Counted from the stretch's first letter, positions 17,617 to 27,143 are shown. The stretch: DNA of 64,000 nt from an uncultured Paludibaculum sp. (GCF_963665245.1 NZ_OY762268.1:1116001-1180000); one strand, 5' to 3'. Notes: a model not told the origin generated them from the sequence alone. Translations and numbers: made by a program.

Positions 17617-20340
17617 TCATTGAACTTCGTCTGGCTCGCTGGCGGGCGCAAGGACCTTTTCGACCATCCTCTCCAAGTCCTTCGGAGAAAACGGTTTACG
17701 CAAAAAGTGGCCGGATCCGGAGCCGTTCCCGTCCTCCAGCGCATCGCCAGGATAGCCGGAAATGTACAATACGCCCATACCGGGGTTCCGCTGCAACAGC
17801 CGCCCGGCCAGTTCCGAGCCGCCCATACCCGGCATCACAACATCGGTCACTAGCAGTTCCACCGGTGGATCCGCCTTCTCGAACATCTCGAGGGCCTCTT
17901 CGGCATTCGATGCCGCATGGATGCGGTAACCCAACTGTGACAGGGTCTCCCGCGCCAGTTCCCGCACCTGGTGTTGATCTTCCACCAGCAGGACCACGTG
18001 ATGGTTGCGGCACTCGCCCTGCCCCCAGGTCTGCACCGGAGCCTCAGTCAGCGCTTCCTCCACCGCCGGCAACAGAATGCGGAACGCCGCGCCCTGGCCC
18101 GGATTGCTGAACACGGCGATGTGCCCACCGCTCTGTTTGACGATGCCGTACACGCTGGACAAGCCCAATCCGGTTCCCTTCCCCACCTCTTTCGTTGTGA
18201 AGAACGGCTCGAAGATGCGCTCCCGCGTCTCCTCGTCCATGCCATGGCCGGTATCCAACGCGTACAGTGCCACATAGGAGCCCGGCCGAAGGTCCATCGA
18301 CTGCGACGACCGCGCCTCGACGATTTCCTCATTGGCGGTCCTGATGGTGAAGACACCACCCTCCGGCATCGCATCACGCGCATTCGCCGCCAGATTCAGC
18401 AGGACCTGCGCGACCTGCGTCCGGTCCGCGCGCACCGGCTTGAGTGATTTCGCTGTCTGGAATCGGAGCTCCACGTTCTCGCCCAACAGCGGAACCAGCA
18501 GGCCCTTCGTCGATACAGCCACCTCGTTCAAATCCAGCACCTGCGGCTGCAGTACCTGTTTCCGGCTGAAGGCCAGCAACTGGCGCGTGAGGTCGGCCGC
18601 CCGCTGCCCCGCCTTTTGAATCTCCAGCAGCAGCCGGCGGTTCTGATCCTGCTCGCTCATCCGGCCCAGGAGCATGTGGCTGTATCCGTTGATGACGGTG
18701 AGCAGATTGTTAAAATCGTGAGCGATGCCCCCGGCCAGAGTACCCAGCGACTCCACCCGCTGCACGTGGCGGAACTGCTCCTCGATCTCCTTCATCTCCG
18801 TCACGTCCTGCACGGTGCCCAGCACCATTTTCCGGCCATCGCGCAGCTGCGTGAATTCTCCGTACGACCGCACGTGGCGCACCTTGCCGTCAGGCCTCAC
18901 AATCCGGTACTCCATGGCACGATTCCGCGACTCACTGTCGGCCGTCGCGGCCATGTTGCGGATGCGCTCCCGGTCATCCGGATGCACCATGTCGAGCAGC
19001 CGGCCGAAGGTGGGCTCGAAGTTTGCCCGGTCCAGCCCATGGAGGCGGTAGACCTCGTCGGACCAGCTCAGTTTCCCAGTGCGGGGATCCTTCTCCCAAC
19101 TGCCCAGTCGCGCCAGCTTCTGGGCTCTCTCGAGGTGCGCCTGGCTGGACCGGAGCTGACGTTCGGCCCGACGCCGCCGGAGCACGCTGAGCACCATCGC
19201 CGCGATGATCACGAACTGGACGAGCGCCAGAACGGCGCCAATCCACACCAACTGCTGGTTGCGTGCGTAGAAGTCGATCATGCTGTCAGGACGGTTCAGG
19301 ACCACGGCACTGGACGGAATGCTCGACTCCGCCACGCCCAGGCGTGCCAGTTCCGGGTAGTCCAGGACCATCTGGAGGACGCCGTGCCGCGTGATCGGGA
19401 TACTCGATGGGGCGGCGCCCTGCAGCACGCGTTTTGCGATGTTGCCGGCCTGCACGCCGTGCGTCCGGCCGTTGTTCGCGCAGCCTCCCGCGAACCCCTG
19501 CCCCAGTTGAGCGCTGTTCGGGCTGAACACCGGAGTCATCCCGGCTGCCCGCACAATCTGCACCGCGGCATCGGACAGCGGGATGTACTGGCCGGAACTG
19601 TCACGCGTGAAGTTTGTTGTCATCACCAGCGAACCCGGCGGCATGGAGCGCAACTGTGTCAGGATCTGGGGGAAAGAAAGGAGCGAACCGTCCAGGAACA
19701 CGAAATGGAGGTGTTCCCGCCCGCGGGCAACGGTCTGGAACGCATGGAGGTGCACAAGGTTCGAGAACGACGCGTCCGAGACCACAAACACATGTCTGGT
19801 CCTCGGAAACATGCGGAGCGCCGAATCCAGGTAGCTCTGCAGGTCGTACTCCTCCATCACGCCGGTGTACGTCTCCCTGGGCACTTGCTGGATCAGTTCA
19901 GGACTGGACACGCCGCAGAAGACCACGGGGACGGCGCCAAACAGGTCGTCGCGGTGTTTCAGGAGAAATCGCAGGGCGTTGTCGTCGGAGGATATGATGA
20001 GGTCGAGCTGCAGCGCGCGGTACTTCTCCCGCAGGACGCTTTCCATCCACGCCTCGTGAGCTGGTCCGCTCCTTCGTTTCGCATCGAGGAATTCAGTCCA
20101 GATCTCCACGTCAAACGGCAGGGCCGAAAGCACATCTTCGACGCCGAGCACGAGATCGTTGGTCCACGGAAAATTCTGGTGGTAGGAATTGAGCAGCAGG
20201 ACGTTGTGTTTCGGCAGTCGCTGCTCCGCGCCGGTTGGCGCGGTTTGTCCGGCCGCCCATCCAGCGAATAGGGCCATCAGACACAGAAGTACAATTCCGT
20301 GAGATGGCCTCGTGATGCGAGGCAATCCTCGACGATTCAT
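17617..20340 (-). CDS. Hybrid sensor histidine kinase: periplasmic-binding-like sensor, PAS, HisKA, HATPase, receiver
   Basis: A 907-residue inner-membrane kinase. A signal/anchor segment (15-31) leads to a periplasmic region of about 300 residues resembling ABC-type substrate-binding proteins (NVLLLNSYHQNFPWTNDL at 47-64, LIISSDDNALRFLL). A membrane span (365-387) is followed by a PAS/PAC domain (about 405-520), HisKA with phospho-acceptor His541 in GGIAHDFNNLL, a HATPase domain (LNLAANARDAMPEGG, GTGLGLSSVYGIVKQSGG) and a C-terminal receiver with acceptor Asp in LLVTDVVMPGMGG. The binding-protein module suggests direct sensing of a small solute. No response-regulator output gene is adjacent, so phosphotransfer must go to a distant partner. 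Confidence 0.9.
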   Translation of the reverse strand: MNRRGLPRITRPSHGIVLLCLMALFAGWAAGQTAPTGAEQRLPKHNVLLLNSYHQNFPWTNDLVLGVEDVLSALPFDVEIWTEFLDAKRRSGPAHEAWMESVLREKYRALQLDLIISSDDNALRFLLKHRDDLFGAVPVVFCGVSSPELIQQVPRETYTGVMEEYDLQSYLDSALRMFPRTRHVFVVSDASFSNLVHLHAFQTVARGREHLHFVFLDGSLLSFPQILTQLRSMPPGSLVMTTNFTRDSSGQYIPLSDAAVQIVRAAGMTPVFSPNSAQLGQGFAGGCANNGRTHGVQAGNIAKRVLQGAAPSSIPITRHGVLQMVLDYPELARLGVAESSIPSSAVVLNRPDSMIDFYARNQQLVWIGAVLALVQFVIIAAMVLSVLRRRRAERQLRSSQAHLERAQKLARLGSWEKDPRTGKLSWSDEVYRLHGLDRANFEPTFGRLLDMVHPDDRERIRNMAATADSESRNRAMEYRIVRPDGKVRHVRSYGEFTQLRDGRKMVLGTVQDVTEMKEIEEQFRHVQRVESLGTLAGGIAHDFNNLLTVINGYSHMLLGRMSEQDQNRRLLLEIQKAGQRAADLTRQLLAFSRKQVLQPQVLDLNEVAVSTKGLLVPLLGENVELRFQTAKSLKPVRADRTQVAQVLLNLAANARDAMPEGGVFTIRTANEEIVEARSSQSMDLRPGSYVALYALDTGHGMDEETRERIFEPFFTTKEVGKGTGLGLSSVYGIVKQSGGHIAVFSNPGQGAAFRILLPAVEEALTEAPVQTWGQGECRNHHVVLLVEDQHQVRELARETLSQLGYRIHAASNAEEALEMFEKADPPVELLVTDVVMPGMGGSELAGRLLQRNPGMGVLYISGYPGDALEDGNGSGSGHFLRKPFSPKDLERMVEKVLAPASEPDEVQ

Positions 20341-20367
20341 CTCAAACCAGACTCCCGGGCGCCCGGA

Positions 20368-20808
20368 TCAGTGAACTGGATCGCCTTGATGATGATCCAG
20401 AAAATCCCGATCGATCCGCTTCCGGCCGCGGAATCCTTCTTCCAGGCCGTGCCAGTACCCAACGCCGGTCTCATTGAGCTGGTAGCAGATCAGCACTTCT
20501 TCACCGCGGTACTTCGTCGGAAAATCCACCAACCCGACGTTCAGGTCCTTCACCTGTACACCAAGTTCCTCGAACTGCTGTAGGATGTCCTTCAGCCGGC
20601 CGCCCAGTTCGCCGACACGCTTGCGCAGCATGACCAGTCGCTCGGTGTCGAGTTCCACGCCGCCCATCTGGTGCGCCCGCTTCATGCTCTCGGCGATCTC
20701 CTGCTGCGACTCCTCCAACTCCGCCCGGGCCTCCACCGCCTCAGTGAGCATGCGGCGCACCTCCGGCACCAGACTCTGCGCCTGCTCGAGCGTGAAATAG
20801 CGTGCCAT
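20368..20808 (-). CDS. DUF2203 family protein
   Basis: A 146-residue cytosolic protein beginning MARYFTLEQAQSLVPEVRRM, the DUF2203 signature, followed by a long charged coiled-coil region and the conserved end LVDFPTKYRGEEVLICYQ, then GVGYWHGLEEGFRGRKRID. Function is unknown. The ATG at 20808 begins the family sequence, and a TACACT hexamer ends 6 nt upstream. It lies 4 bp after the pyrF stop on the same strand. Confidence 0.88.
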   Translation of the reverse strand: MARYFTLEQAQSLVPEVRRMLTEAVEARAELEESQQEIAESMKRAHQMGGVELDTERLVMLRKRVGELGGRLKDILQQFEELGVQVKDLNVGLVDFPTKYRGEEVLICYQLNETGVGYWHGLEEGFRGRKRIDRDFLDHHQGDPVH

Positions 20809-20812
20809 GCAA

Positions 20813-21508
20813 CTAGTGTAGTTGAGTCCCCAGCGCGCGCAGGATCGCGTCCGCCGCCGCCGCCGGTTCCGCCGCTCTCGTGATTTCGCGCCCCACGACC
20901 AGATAGCTCGCGCCCGCCTCCATGGCGGACTCAGGTGTGGCCACCCGCTTCTGATCGCCGGGATCCGCCCCGGCCGACCGCACACCCGGCACCACCAGAA
21001 TCGTTTCCGGGGGAATCAGGGCCCTGAGCCGCTCCACTTCCAGGGGCGAACACACCAGACCGTCGGCACCCGCTTCCACGGCCTTGCCAGCCAGCCATTC
21101 CACTTGTTGCGCCACCGTGCGGCCCGTCACGCCGAGATCGTTCAGATCCGACTGATCGAAGCTGGTCAGCACGGTTACGGCCAGAATCCGTAGATTCGTC
21201 CCGGCCGCCGCCTGGCGCGCGGCACGGATTACTTGCGGACTGGCATGAACCGTCAGCAGACTCGCGCCCAACGCGGCCACCCGCGCCGCCGCCCGCTTTA
21301 CCGTTTCGTGGATGTCGTACATCTTCAGGTCCACGAACACTTGCTTGCGGCGCGCTACGATCTCGCGCACCACGGCAGGACCTTCGGCGGTGAACAGCTC
21401 CAGGCCGACCTTATAGAAATCCACGGTGGTCGACAGCCGGTCGACCAGAGTGAGAGCTTCCCCTGCGTTTGGCACGTCGAGGGCAACGATGATTGGGTTG
21501 TAGTTCAT
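20813..21508 (-). CDS. pyrF: Orotidine 5'-phosphate decarboxylase
   Basis: Converts OMP to UMP, the last step of de novo pyrimidine synthesis. The 231-residue protein starts with PIIVALDVPNAGEALTLVDR and carries the catalytic Asp-Lys-Asp set in FVDLKMYDIHETV, with the phosphate-gripper region LVVPGVRSAG and YLVVGREIT. The start is the ATG at 21508, which overlaps the selD stop as ATGA, so the two genes are probably translationally coupled. Confidence 0.95.
   Translation of the reverse strand: MNYNPIIVALDVPNAGEALTLVDRLSTTVDFYKVGLELFTAEGPAVVREIVARRKQVFVDLKMYDIHETVKRAAARVAALGASLLTVHASPQVIRAARQAAAGTNLRILAVTVLTSFDQSDLNDLGVTGRTVAQQVEWLAGKAVEAGADGLVCSPLEVERLRALIPPETILVVPGVRSAGADPGDQKRVATPESAMEAGASYLVVGREITRAAEPAAAADAILRALGTQLH
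20815..20820 (-). promoter_or_regulatory. Predicted -10 element (TACACT), 6 nt before DUF2203 ATG
   Basis: On the minus strand TACACT sits within the last codons of pyrF and is followed by 6 nt and the ATG at 20808. There is no Shine-Dalgarno. It would give the DUF2203 gene its own leaderless transcript inside a possible selD-pyrF unit. Confidence 0.4.
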
Positions 21509-22479
21509 ATAACGTGAATTGGTTTTGCGCCGCGTTCCAACACGCGGCCGATAATCCGCCCCGCCGCGTGCTCTCGCGGCTGCGACAACAGCAGCCCACC
21601 CGAGGTCTGCGGGTCGTAGAGTAGCGCCTCGACCTCCGGACGGATCCCCGACCGAAGCAGGACGCACGACGAGGCAAACGCCCGGTTGTTATTCAGCCCA
21701 CCCGGCACCGCACCCGCCGCGGCGTAGTCCAGCGCCCCGGGCAGGAACTCCAGTGCCTCGGAGTCAATTTCTAAAGTCACATTGCTGGCCATTGCCATCT
21801 CGCGCCCGTGGCCCATCAAGCCGAAGCCGGTCACATCGGTGCACCCGTGCGCCTCGGTCTCCGTTCGATTGAGCTTCAACATGGACGCAATCGAAGCCGC
21901 CACATGCTCGTCGCTGGCCAGTCCACGCTTCAGCGCCGTCGAGATCACGCCCGTACCCAGCGGCTTGGTCAGCACCAGCACGTCGCCCGGGCGTGCGCCG
22001 GCGTTCGTCCAGATCCTATCTGGATGCACCGTGCCCGTGACCGAGTAGCCGAATTTGATCTCGTCGTCCGTCACGCTATGCCCACCCACGACGGCGCAGC
22101 CTGCCTCGATCATTTTCTCCGCGCCACCCTTCAGGATCGCCGCCAAATCGTCCAGGTCGCCATCGCCCGGATAACAAAGAACCGACAGCGCCGTGATGGG
22201 CCGGCCACCCATGGCGTATACATCGCTCAGCGCATTGGCCGCGGCGATCGCCCCGTAAGTATAGGGATCGTCAACGATAGGCGTGAAAAAATCGACTGTC
22301 TGCACCAGGGCACACTCCGGGCTGAGCTTGTATACGCCGGCATCGTCCGACGTATCAAACCCCACCAGAACGTTAGAATTGCGCAGGCGCGGAACGCCTG
22401 GCAGCACCTGGTCCAAAACCTTTGGACTAAGCTTCGACGCTCAACCCGCGGCTTTGACGTGCGCAGTCAGTTTCTTCAT
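21505..22479 (-). CDS. selD: Selenide, water dikinase, itself a selenoprotein (Sec13, UGA at 22441-22443)
   Basis: Makes selenophosphate from selenide and ATP, the selenium donor for Sec-tRNA and selenouridine. Read from the first in-frame start after the UGA it lacks the active-site N-terminus. Upstream in the same frame an ATG at 22479 gives MKKLTAHVKAAG, the UGA, then ASKLSPKVLDQVLPG. The UGA falls exactly where SelD proteins carry catalytic Cys or Sec, with the essential Lys three residues on (E. coli Cys17 and Lys20 have the same spacing). A hairpin with a GGU loop follows. Other family blocks are VQTVDFFTPIVDDPYTYG, ANALSDVYAMGG and DPQTSGGLL. Full length is 324 residues. It implies selA, selB and selC elsewhere in the genome. 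Confidence 0.93.
22411..22427 (-). promoter_or_regulatory. Candidate bacterial SECIS hairpin of selD
   Basis: On the mRNA strand GTCCAAA and TTTGGAC form seven perfect pairs around a GGT loop. The stem begins 13 nt after the UGA and the loop lies about 21 nt after it. Bacterial SECIS elements are small hairpins just 3' of the UGA whose loop begins with G residues and binds SelB. Confidence 0.75.
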
Positions 22480-22572
22480 TGCAAACGCTTTCAAGACCTG
22501 AGTGGTCTCGATATATTATCCAGCATCCAACGCTGGCAATTCCGGCTGGCCCGGCCATGCTCGGCCAACCCC

Positions 22573-22578
22573 TATAAT
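22573..22578 (+). promoter_or_regulatory. Predicted -10 element (TATAAT), 7 nt before TTG start
   Basis: A consensus TATAAT ends 7 nt before the TTG at 22586. It lies in the divergent gap between selD and the phosphatase gene. No convincing -35 was seen at 16-18 nt. Confidence 0.5.
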
Positions 22579-22585
22579 CAAAGAC

Positions 22586-24940
22586 TTGACGCACTGGAAG
22601 CAGCGCCTCGTCCTCCTCGTACTCCTCGTGGTCTGCGGCGCGGTCGAGTCGCGTTTCATTTACACGTCCCTCCTGCCGCTCAGCCGGCAAGTCGCGCGCA
22701 CGCCCGGCCTGGTTGATCCCGAGAACCTCACTCTCGGTAAGGTGAAGGATCCCGCCTTGAAGGCCGGAGTGAAAGAGGGCGACACCCTGATCGCCGTCGA
22801 CGGCGTACGGGTTCACTCGGCCTTTGATGCGATCGGCTGGATGGTGCACAAGGAGGGTGGAATCCCCATCACCCTCACGGTGCGCACGGGGAACGGCCCG
22901 CCTCGCACGGCGACCCTCGTGCCACCCACGCTAAAGCTGGCTGAGCCGGTGGAGTTCACATTTACCCTCGGCCTGAACATCATCCTGCCCGTTCTTTGCA
23001 TCGGGCTCGGCTTCCTGGTCGCCTTCCGCCGTCCATCCGACCCCACGGCGCTCGCCATCCTATGGTTGCTGCTGGCGCTGGCCTTCATGCAGCGCGCCAA
23101 CGGCTACGAGCGTTACGGCTGGGGCGTGTGGATGAGCGCGCCCGCCACCTTCCTGGATGTCGTTTCCGACTGGTGGCCCGCCGCCTGGTGCGCAGTAGCC
23201 CTTCTGTTCCCCGACGGCCGCTGGCGCCGCGATCTGCTCTCCCGCGTATCCCTGGCGATCATCGCAGTCTACGTCCCATACCAAGCCGTTCGGGGGATCC
23301 TTGTGGCCGCCTTGTTCGCCAATCCGGCGGTGTGGGCGATCCTCAAGCCCATCGAGGAACTTCCACACGTCCTCCCCCAGTCGCTCCACTTCTCCCTGAT
23401 CGGGCTCGGTCTCCTCAGTTTCCTGCTGAAGTTCCGCGCCGAGACTCATCCGGATGCGCGCCGCCGCATGCGCTGGATGCTTACGGGGCTGACGCTTGGC
23501 GTGATCCCCAACACTGCCCTCATGGTCTCCGCCGTTGTCCTGCAGCGCGATCTGAACGACTACCCCTACTGGCTACTGATGCCCGGCGTGCTGGCCCCCA
23601 TCTTCATCCCGGTCACCCTGGCCTACAGCATGTTGGTCGACCGCCTGTTCGACCTCGGCGTCGTCATCCGCCAGGGCCTGCTCGCCTCGCGCACGGTCAC
23701 CGCCCTGCGCCTGCTGGTGAACGCCACTCTCCTCTGGATCGCCTTCAGCGGCCACGGCTGGATCGTCTCCGTGCTCTGCCTCGCCGGCATCGCCGCCGTC
23801 AGCTATGGCTCCGACCACATTCGCGCCTGGGTGGATCGCCGCTTCTTCCGCGAAGCAGTGAACACGGAGCAGGTCCTCATCGAGTTGTCCAACCAGGTCC
23901 GCCGCATCACCGACCCCCGCGAACTCCTCACCACCGTCCAGCACCGCATCCAGGACGCCCTCCATATCACCAGCGTTGATCTGCTGCCGTCCGGCACCAC
24001 CTCGGCTTTCGCCTTGCCCGGCAGTCTGCTGCTGCCGCTTGCCACCGCGGATCAGGACTACGGCGCCCTCCGTCTCGGCCCCAAACGTTCGGAGGAGCCC
24101 TATTCCCGCCGTGATCTTCAACTGCTCGAATCCGTCGCCAGCCAGACCGCCGTCGCGCTCGATGTCTCCCGACTGACGGCCACCGTGGCTGCGGAGACCG
24201 CTCAGCGCGAGCGGCTCCACAATGAGCTCGAGATCGCGAGCCAGGTCCAGCAGCGGCTCTTCCCGAAGCGGGCGCCGCTGGTTGATGGGCTCGACCTGGC
24301 CGGCTGCTGCGTGCCCGCTCAATCCGTAGGTGGCGACTACTACGACTTCCTCACTACACCTGGCGGAGCGGTCGGGCTGGCGATTGGCGATGTCGCCGGC
24401 AAAGGTGTCCCCGCGGCCCTCCTGATGGCCGGCCTGCAGGCGTCGTTGCGAGGCTTGATCCTGGGTGGCGTGACGGACCTGCGAGAGCTGATGGCGAAGC
24501 TGAACCTGCTGGTCTACGACGCATCCCCGGCCAATCGTTTTGCAACGTTCTTCTACGGCCTGTACGAACCGGCCGCCAGTCGTCTGCGTTATTCATCGGC
24601 CGGCCACAACCCCAGCCTACTTGTGCGAGCAACGGGTGAGCACGACTGGCTGAAGACGCCGGGCGTCGGACTCGGCATGACTCGCCGGGCCCAGTACGAA
24701 CAGGCCGACGTCGCGCTCCATCCCGGAGACACCCTGGTTCTCTACACCGATGGCGTCACAGAGGCTCGCAATCCGCAGGGTGAGGAGTTTGGCGAAGACC
24801 GCCTGCTGGCCGCCCTGCAAGCGGCGCCCGCATTGGGGGCGCAAGCCGCCGCGGACTACGTGCTGGAAGCCGTGAAAGCCTTCGCCGCCGGAGCCCCCCA
24901 GCACGACGACATCACCCTGATCGTCGCCCGGCGCTCGTAG
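22586..24940 (+). CDS. PDZ - multi-TM - GAF - PP2C (RsbU/SpoIIE-type) serine phosphatase
   Basis: A 784-residue signalling protein (numbering from the TTG start). An N-terminal membrane span is followed by a periplasmic PDZ-like domain (DPALKAGVKEGDTLIAVDGV), about seven to eight further spans, a GAF-like region and a C-terminal PP2C/SpoIIE phosphatase with the acidic metal motifs VGGDYYDFL, GDVAGKGVPAALLM, YTDGVTEARN and HDDITLIV. Such proteins usually dephosphorylate anti-anti-sigma factors in partner-switching stress responses. The TTG at 22586 is preferred to a GTG at 22502, which would start only 22 bp from the divergent selD start and put the TATAAT inside the coding region. No anti-sigma genes are adjacent. 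Confidence 0.9.
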   Translation: MTHWKQRLVLLVLLVVCGAVESRFIYTSLLPLSRQVARTPGLVDPENLTLGKVKDPALKAGVKEGDTLIAVDGVRVHSAFDAIGWMVHKEGGIPITLTVRTGNGPPRTATLVPPTLKLAEPVEFTFTLGLNIILPVLCIGLGFLVAFRRPSDPTALAILWLLLALAFMQRANGYERYGWGVWMSAPATFLDVVSDWWPAAWCAVALLFPDGRWRRDLLSRVSLAIIAVYVPYQAVRGILVAALFANPAVWAILKPIEELPHVLPQSLHFSLIGLGLLSFLLKFRAETHPDARRRMRWMLTGLTLGVIPNTALMVSAVVLQRDLNDYPYWLLMPGVLAPIFIPVTLAYSMLVDRLFDLGVVIRQGLLASRTVTALRLLVNATLLWIAFSGHGWIVSVLCLAGIAAVSYGSDHIRAWVDRRFFREAVNTEQVLIELSNQVRRITDPRELLTTVQHRIQDALHITSVDLLPSGTTSAFALPGSLLLPLATADQDYGALRLGPKRSEEPYSRRDLQLLESVASQTAVALDVSRLTATVAAETAQRERLHNELEIASQVQQRLFPKRAPLVDGLDLAGCCVPAQSVGGDYYDFLTTPGGAVGLAIGDVAGKGVPAALLMAGLQASLRGLILGGVTDLRELMAKLNLLVYDASPANRFATFFYGLYEPAASRLRYSSAGHNPSLLVRATGEHDWLKTPGVGLGMTRRAQYEQADVALHPGDTLVLYTDGVTEARNPQGEEFGEDRLLAALQAAPALGAQAAADYVLEAVKAFAAGAPQHDDITLIVARRS

Positions 24941-25041
24941 AAGAGCGGCATCGCCACCGGGCGCGCAGAGCCACCTCCGCCCCTTCGAGGCAGCCCAGAC
25001 GCCCGGACCTGCCCCAAAGAACTATAATGGCCGTCATTGCA

Positions 25042-27126
25042 ATGCTGGGCCGCACCCTTCTCCTCTCCCTGATCTCCCTCTGCCTCCTGGCCGAGGATTG
25101 GCCGTCCTACCACGGCAGTCCGGCCAACACGAAGTACTCGACGCTTGACCAGATCAACACGTCGAACATTGGCCGCCTGAAGCTGGCCTGGCGCTATGAC
25201 ACCGGCGACGCCTTTGAAGGCTCCGAGATGCAGTGCAACCCGCTCATCGTACGCGGCGTGATGTACGTCAGTTCTCCGAAGCTGCGCATCCTCGCCCTCG
25301 ATGCAGCCACCGGCCAGTTGAAATGGGCCTTCGATCCCAACAAAGGCAAACCGGTCACCGGCAAGACCCGCAACCGCGGCCTCAACTACTGGGAGAGCGG
25401 TCGGGACCGCCGTCTTTATTTCTCCGCCAGCCACTGGCTCTACGCGGTCAACGCCGACACCGGACAACCCGTCGCCACCTTCGGCACGGCCGGCCGCATC
25501 GACCTCCGCCAGAATCTCGGCCGCGATGCCACCAACCTCTCCATCACCGCCACCACGCCGGGCGTCATCTACAAAGACATCCTCGTCATCGGCAGTCTCG
25601 TCAGCGAGGGTCTGCCCGCCGCACCCGGCCACATCCGCGGCTACGACGTCCGGACGGGCCGCCTCCGCTGGATCTTCCGCACCATCCCGCCGCCGGGCGA
25701 TCCGGCCGCCGCCACCTGGCCGAAAGGCGCTCAGGACTATATCGGCGGTGCCAACAGCTGGGCCGGCGTCGCGATGGACGAGAAACGCGGCATCGTCTAC
25801 GTGCCCACCGGCTCCGCTGCGTTCGACTTCTATGGCGCCAATCGCGCCGGCGACAACCTCTACGCCAACTGCCTCATCGCCCTCAAAGCCGAAACCGGTG
25901 AGAAGCTGTGGCACTTCCAGTTCGTCCATCACGACACCTGGGATCGCGACCTGCCCACCGCGCCGACGCTCGTCACGGTGAAGCGTAACGGCAAACCCGT
26001 CGACGCCGTCGCCCAGATCACCAAATCCGGCTGGATCTGGCTCTTCGACCGCGTCACCGGCAAGACCCTCTTCCCCTACGAGGAAAGGCCCGTGGCGCCC
26101 TCCGACGTCGACGGCGAGGTGCTAGCCAAGACCCAACCGCTGCCGCTCAAGCCCGCCCCGTTCGCCCGCCAACAGTTCACTGAGGATGAGGTCACCAATC
26201 GCACGCCCGAGGCCCACGAGGTCGTGCTGGCGCGCTTGAAACAGGTCCGCAGCGGTCCGCAGTTCACTCCGGCTAGCCGCGAGGGCACCGTGATCTTCCC
26301 CGGCTTTGATGGAGGCGGCGAGTGGGGCGGCGCGGCTTACGATCCGCAGACCGGCCTGTTCTACATCAACGCCAACGAAATGGCCTGGATTCTGCGACTG
26401 GTTCCGAAGCAGACCGGCAAGATGGTCAGCGGCCGGATCCTCTACAACCGCAACTGCGCCGGTTGCCATCGTGAGGACATGGCCGGGAGCCCGCCGGAGT
26501 TCCCCGCCCTCCAGAACCTCATCTCCCGGCGCAGTGAAGCCCAGGTCTCCGAGATCCTCCACAAAGGCGCAGGCCGCATGCCCGGGTTCGCCTACCTGAA
26601 GGATCCAGCCCTGGCGTCCATCGCACGGTACCTGCTCAGTGGCGAGGACAAGGAGGTGATCCAGACCGTATCGGGACCGCCCTCGCCCATTGACCTCAAG
26701 TACACCATCGACGGCTACAACAAGTTCCTTGACCCTGATGGGTATCCGGCCGTCAAGCCGCCGTGGGGCACACTCAGCGCCGTCAATATCGATACCGGCG
26801 AGTACGCCTGGAAGATCCCGTTTGGCGAATTCCCGGAACTTGTGGCCAAGGGTGTAAAGAGTACCGGCAGCGAAAACTACGGCGGAGCCGTCGTAACAGC
26901 CGGCGGCCTGCTCTTTATTGGAGCCACCAACGCTGACAACAAGTTCCACGCCTTCGACAAGCGTACGGGCAAACTCCTCTGGGAGTTCACGATGGACGCA
27001 GCGGGTAACTCGACGCCGTCTACTTACTCAATCAACGGCAAACAGTATGTGGTAATGGGCGCCGGCGGAGGCAAGTGGAAGGGCCTCTCCGGAGGCTCGT
27101 ACTACGCTTTTGCTCTTCCGGATTGA
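25042..27126 (+). CDS. PQQ-dependent dehydrogenase with embedded cytochrome c domain
   Basis: A 694-residue periplasmic quinoprotein. A signal peptide (MLGRTLLLSLISLCLLAEDW) leads into an eight-bladed propeller with repeats of the type LKLAWRYDTGDAF, ILALDAATGQLKWAF and CLIALKAETGEKLWHFQFVHHDTWDRD, as in glucose and alcohol dehydrogenases of this family. A haem-binding CAGCH motif at about residue 470 marks a cytochrome c domain inserted before the last blades (the propeller resumes at WGTLSAVNIDTGEYAWKIPF). It probably oxidises a sugar or alcohol and passes electrons to the respiratory chain. ATG 25042 is preferred since the alternative ATG at 25027 overlaps a TATAAT at 25023-25028. Confidence 0.92.
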   Translation: MLGRTLLLSLISLCLLAEDWPSYHGSPANTKYSTLDQINTSNIGRLKLAWRYDTGDAFEGSEMQCNPLIVRGVMYVSSPKLRILALDAATGQLKWAFDPNKGKPVTGKTRNRGLNYWESGRDRRLYFSASHWLYAVNADTGQPVATFGTAGRIDLRQNLGRDATNLSITATTPGVIYKDILVIGSLVSEGLPAAPGHIRGYDVRTGRLRWIFRTIPPPGDPAAATWPKGAQDYIGGANSWAGVAMDEKRGIVYVPTGSAAFDFYGANRAGDNLYANCLIALKAETGEKLWHFQFVHHDTWDRDLPTAPTLVTVKRNGKPVDAVAQITKSGWIWLFDRVTGKTLFPYEERPVAPSDVDGEVLAKTQPLPLKPAPFARQQFTEDEVTNRTPEAHEVVLARLKQVRSGPQFTPASREGTVIFPGFDGGGEWGGAAYDPQTGLFYINANEMAWILRLVPKQTGKMVSGRILYNRNCAGCHREDMAGSPPEFPALQNLISRRSEAQVSEILHKGAGRMPGFAYLKDPALASIARYLLSGEDKEVIQTVSGPPSPIDLKYTIDGYNKFLDPDGYPAVKPPWGTLSAVNIDTGEYAWKIPFGEFPELVAKGVKSTGSENYGGAVVTAGGLLFIGATNADNKFHAFDKRTGKLLWEFTMDAAGNSTPSTYSINGKQYVVMGAGGGKWKGLSGGSYYAFALPD

Positions 27127-27131
27127 GGTGA

Positions 27132-27137
27132 TAGACT
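27132..27137 (+). promoter_or_regulatory. Predicted -10 element (TAGACT), 6 nt before ATG
   Basis: TAGACT ends 6 nt before the ATG at 27144, within the 17-bp gap after the dehydrogenase stop. The hexamer and spacing are identical to those at 11901-11906. No Shine-Dalgarno precedes the ATG. Confidence 0.45.
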
Positions 27138-27143
27138 CCGGCC

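Noticed and set aside
22502..22585. N-terminal extension of the phosphatase from a GTG at 22502
   Set aside because: It would leave 22 bp for two divergent promoters and would put a consensus TATAAT inside the gene. The added residues look non-conserved.
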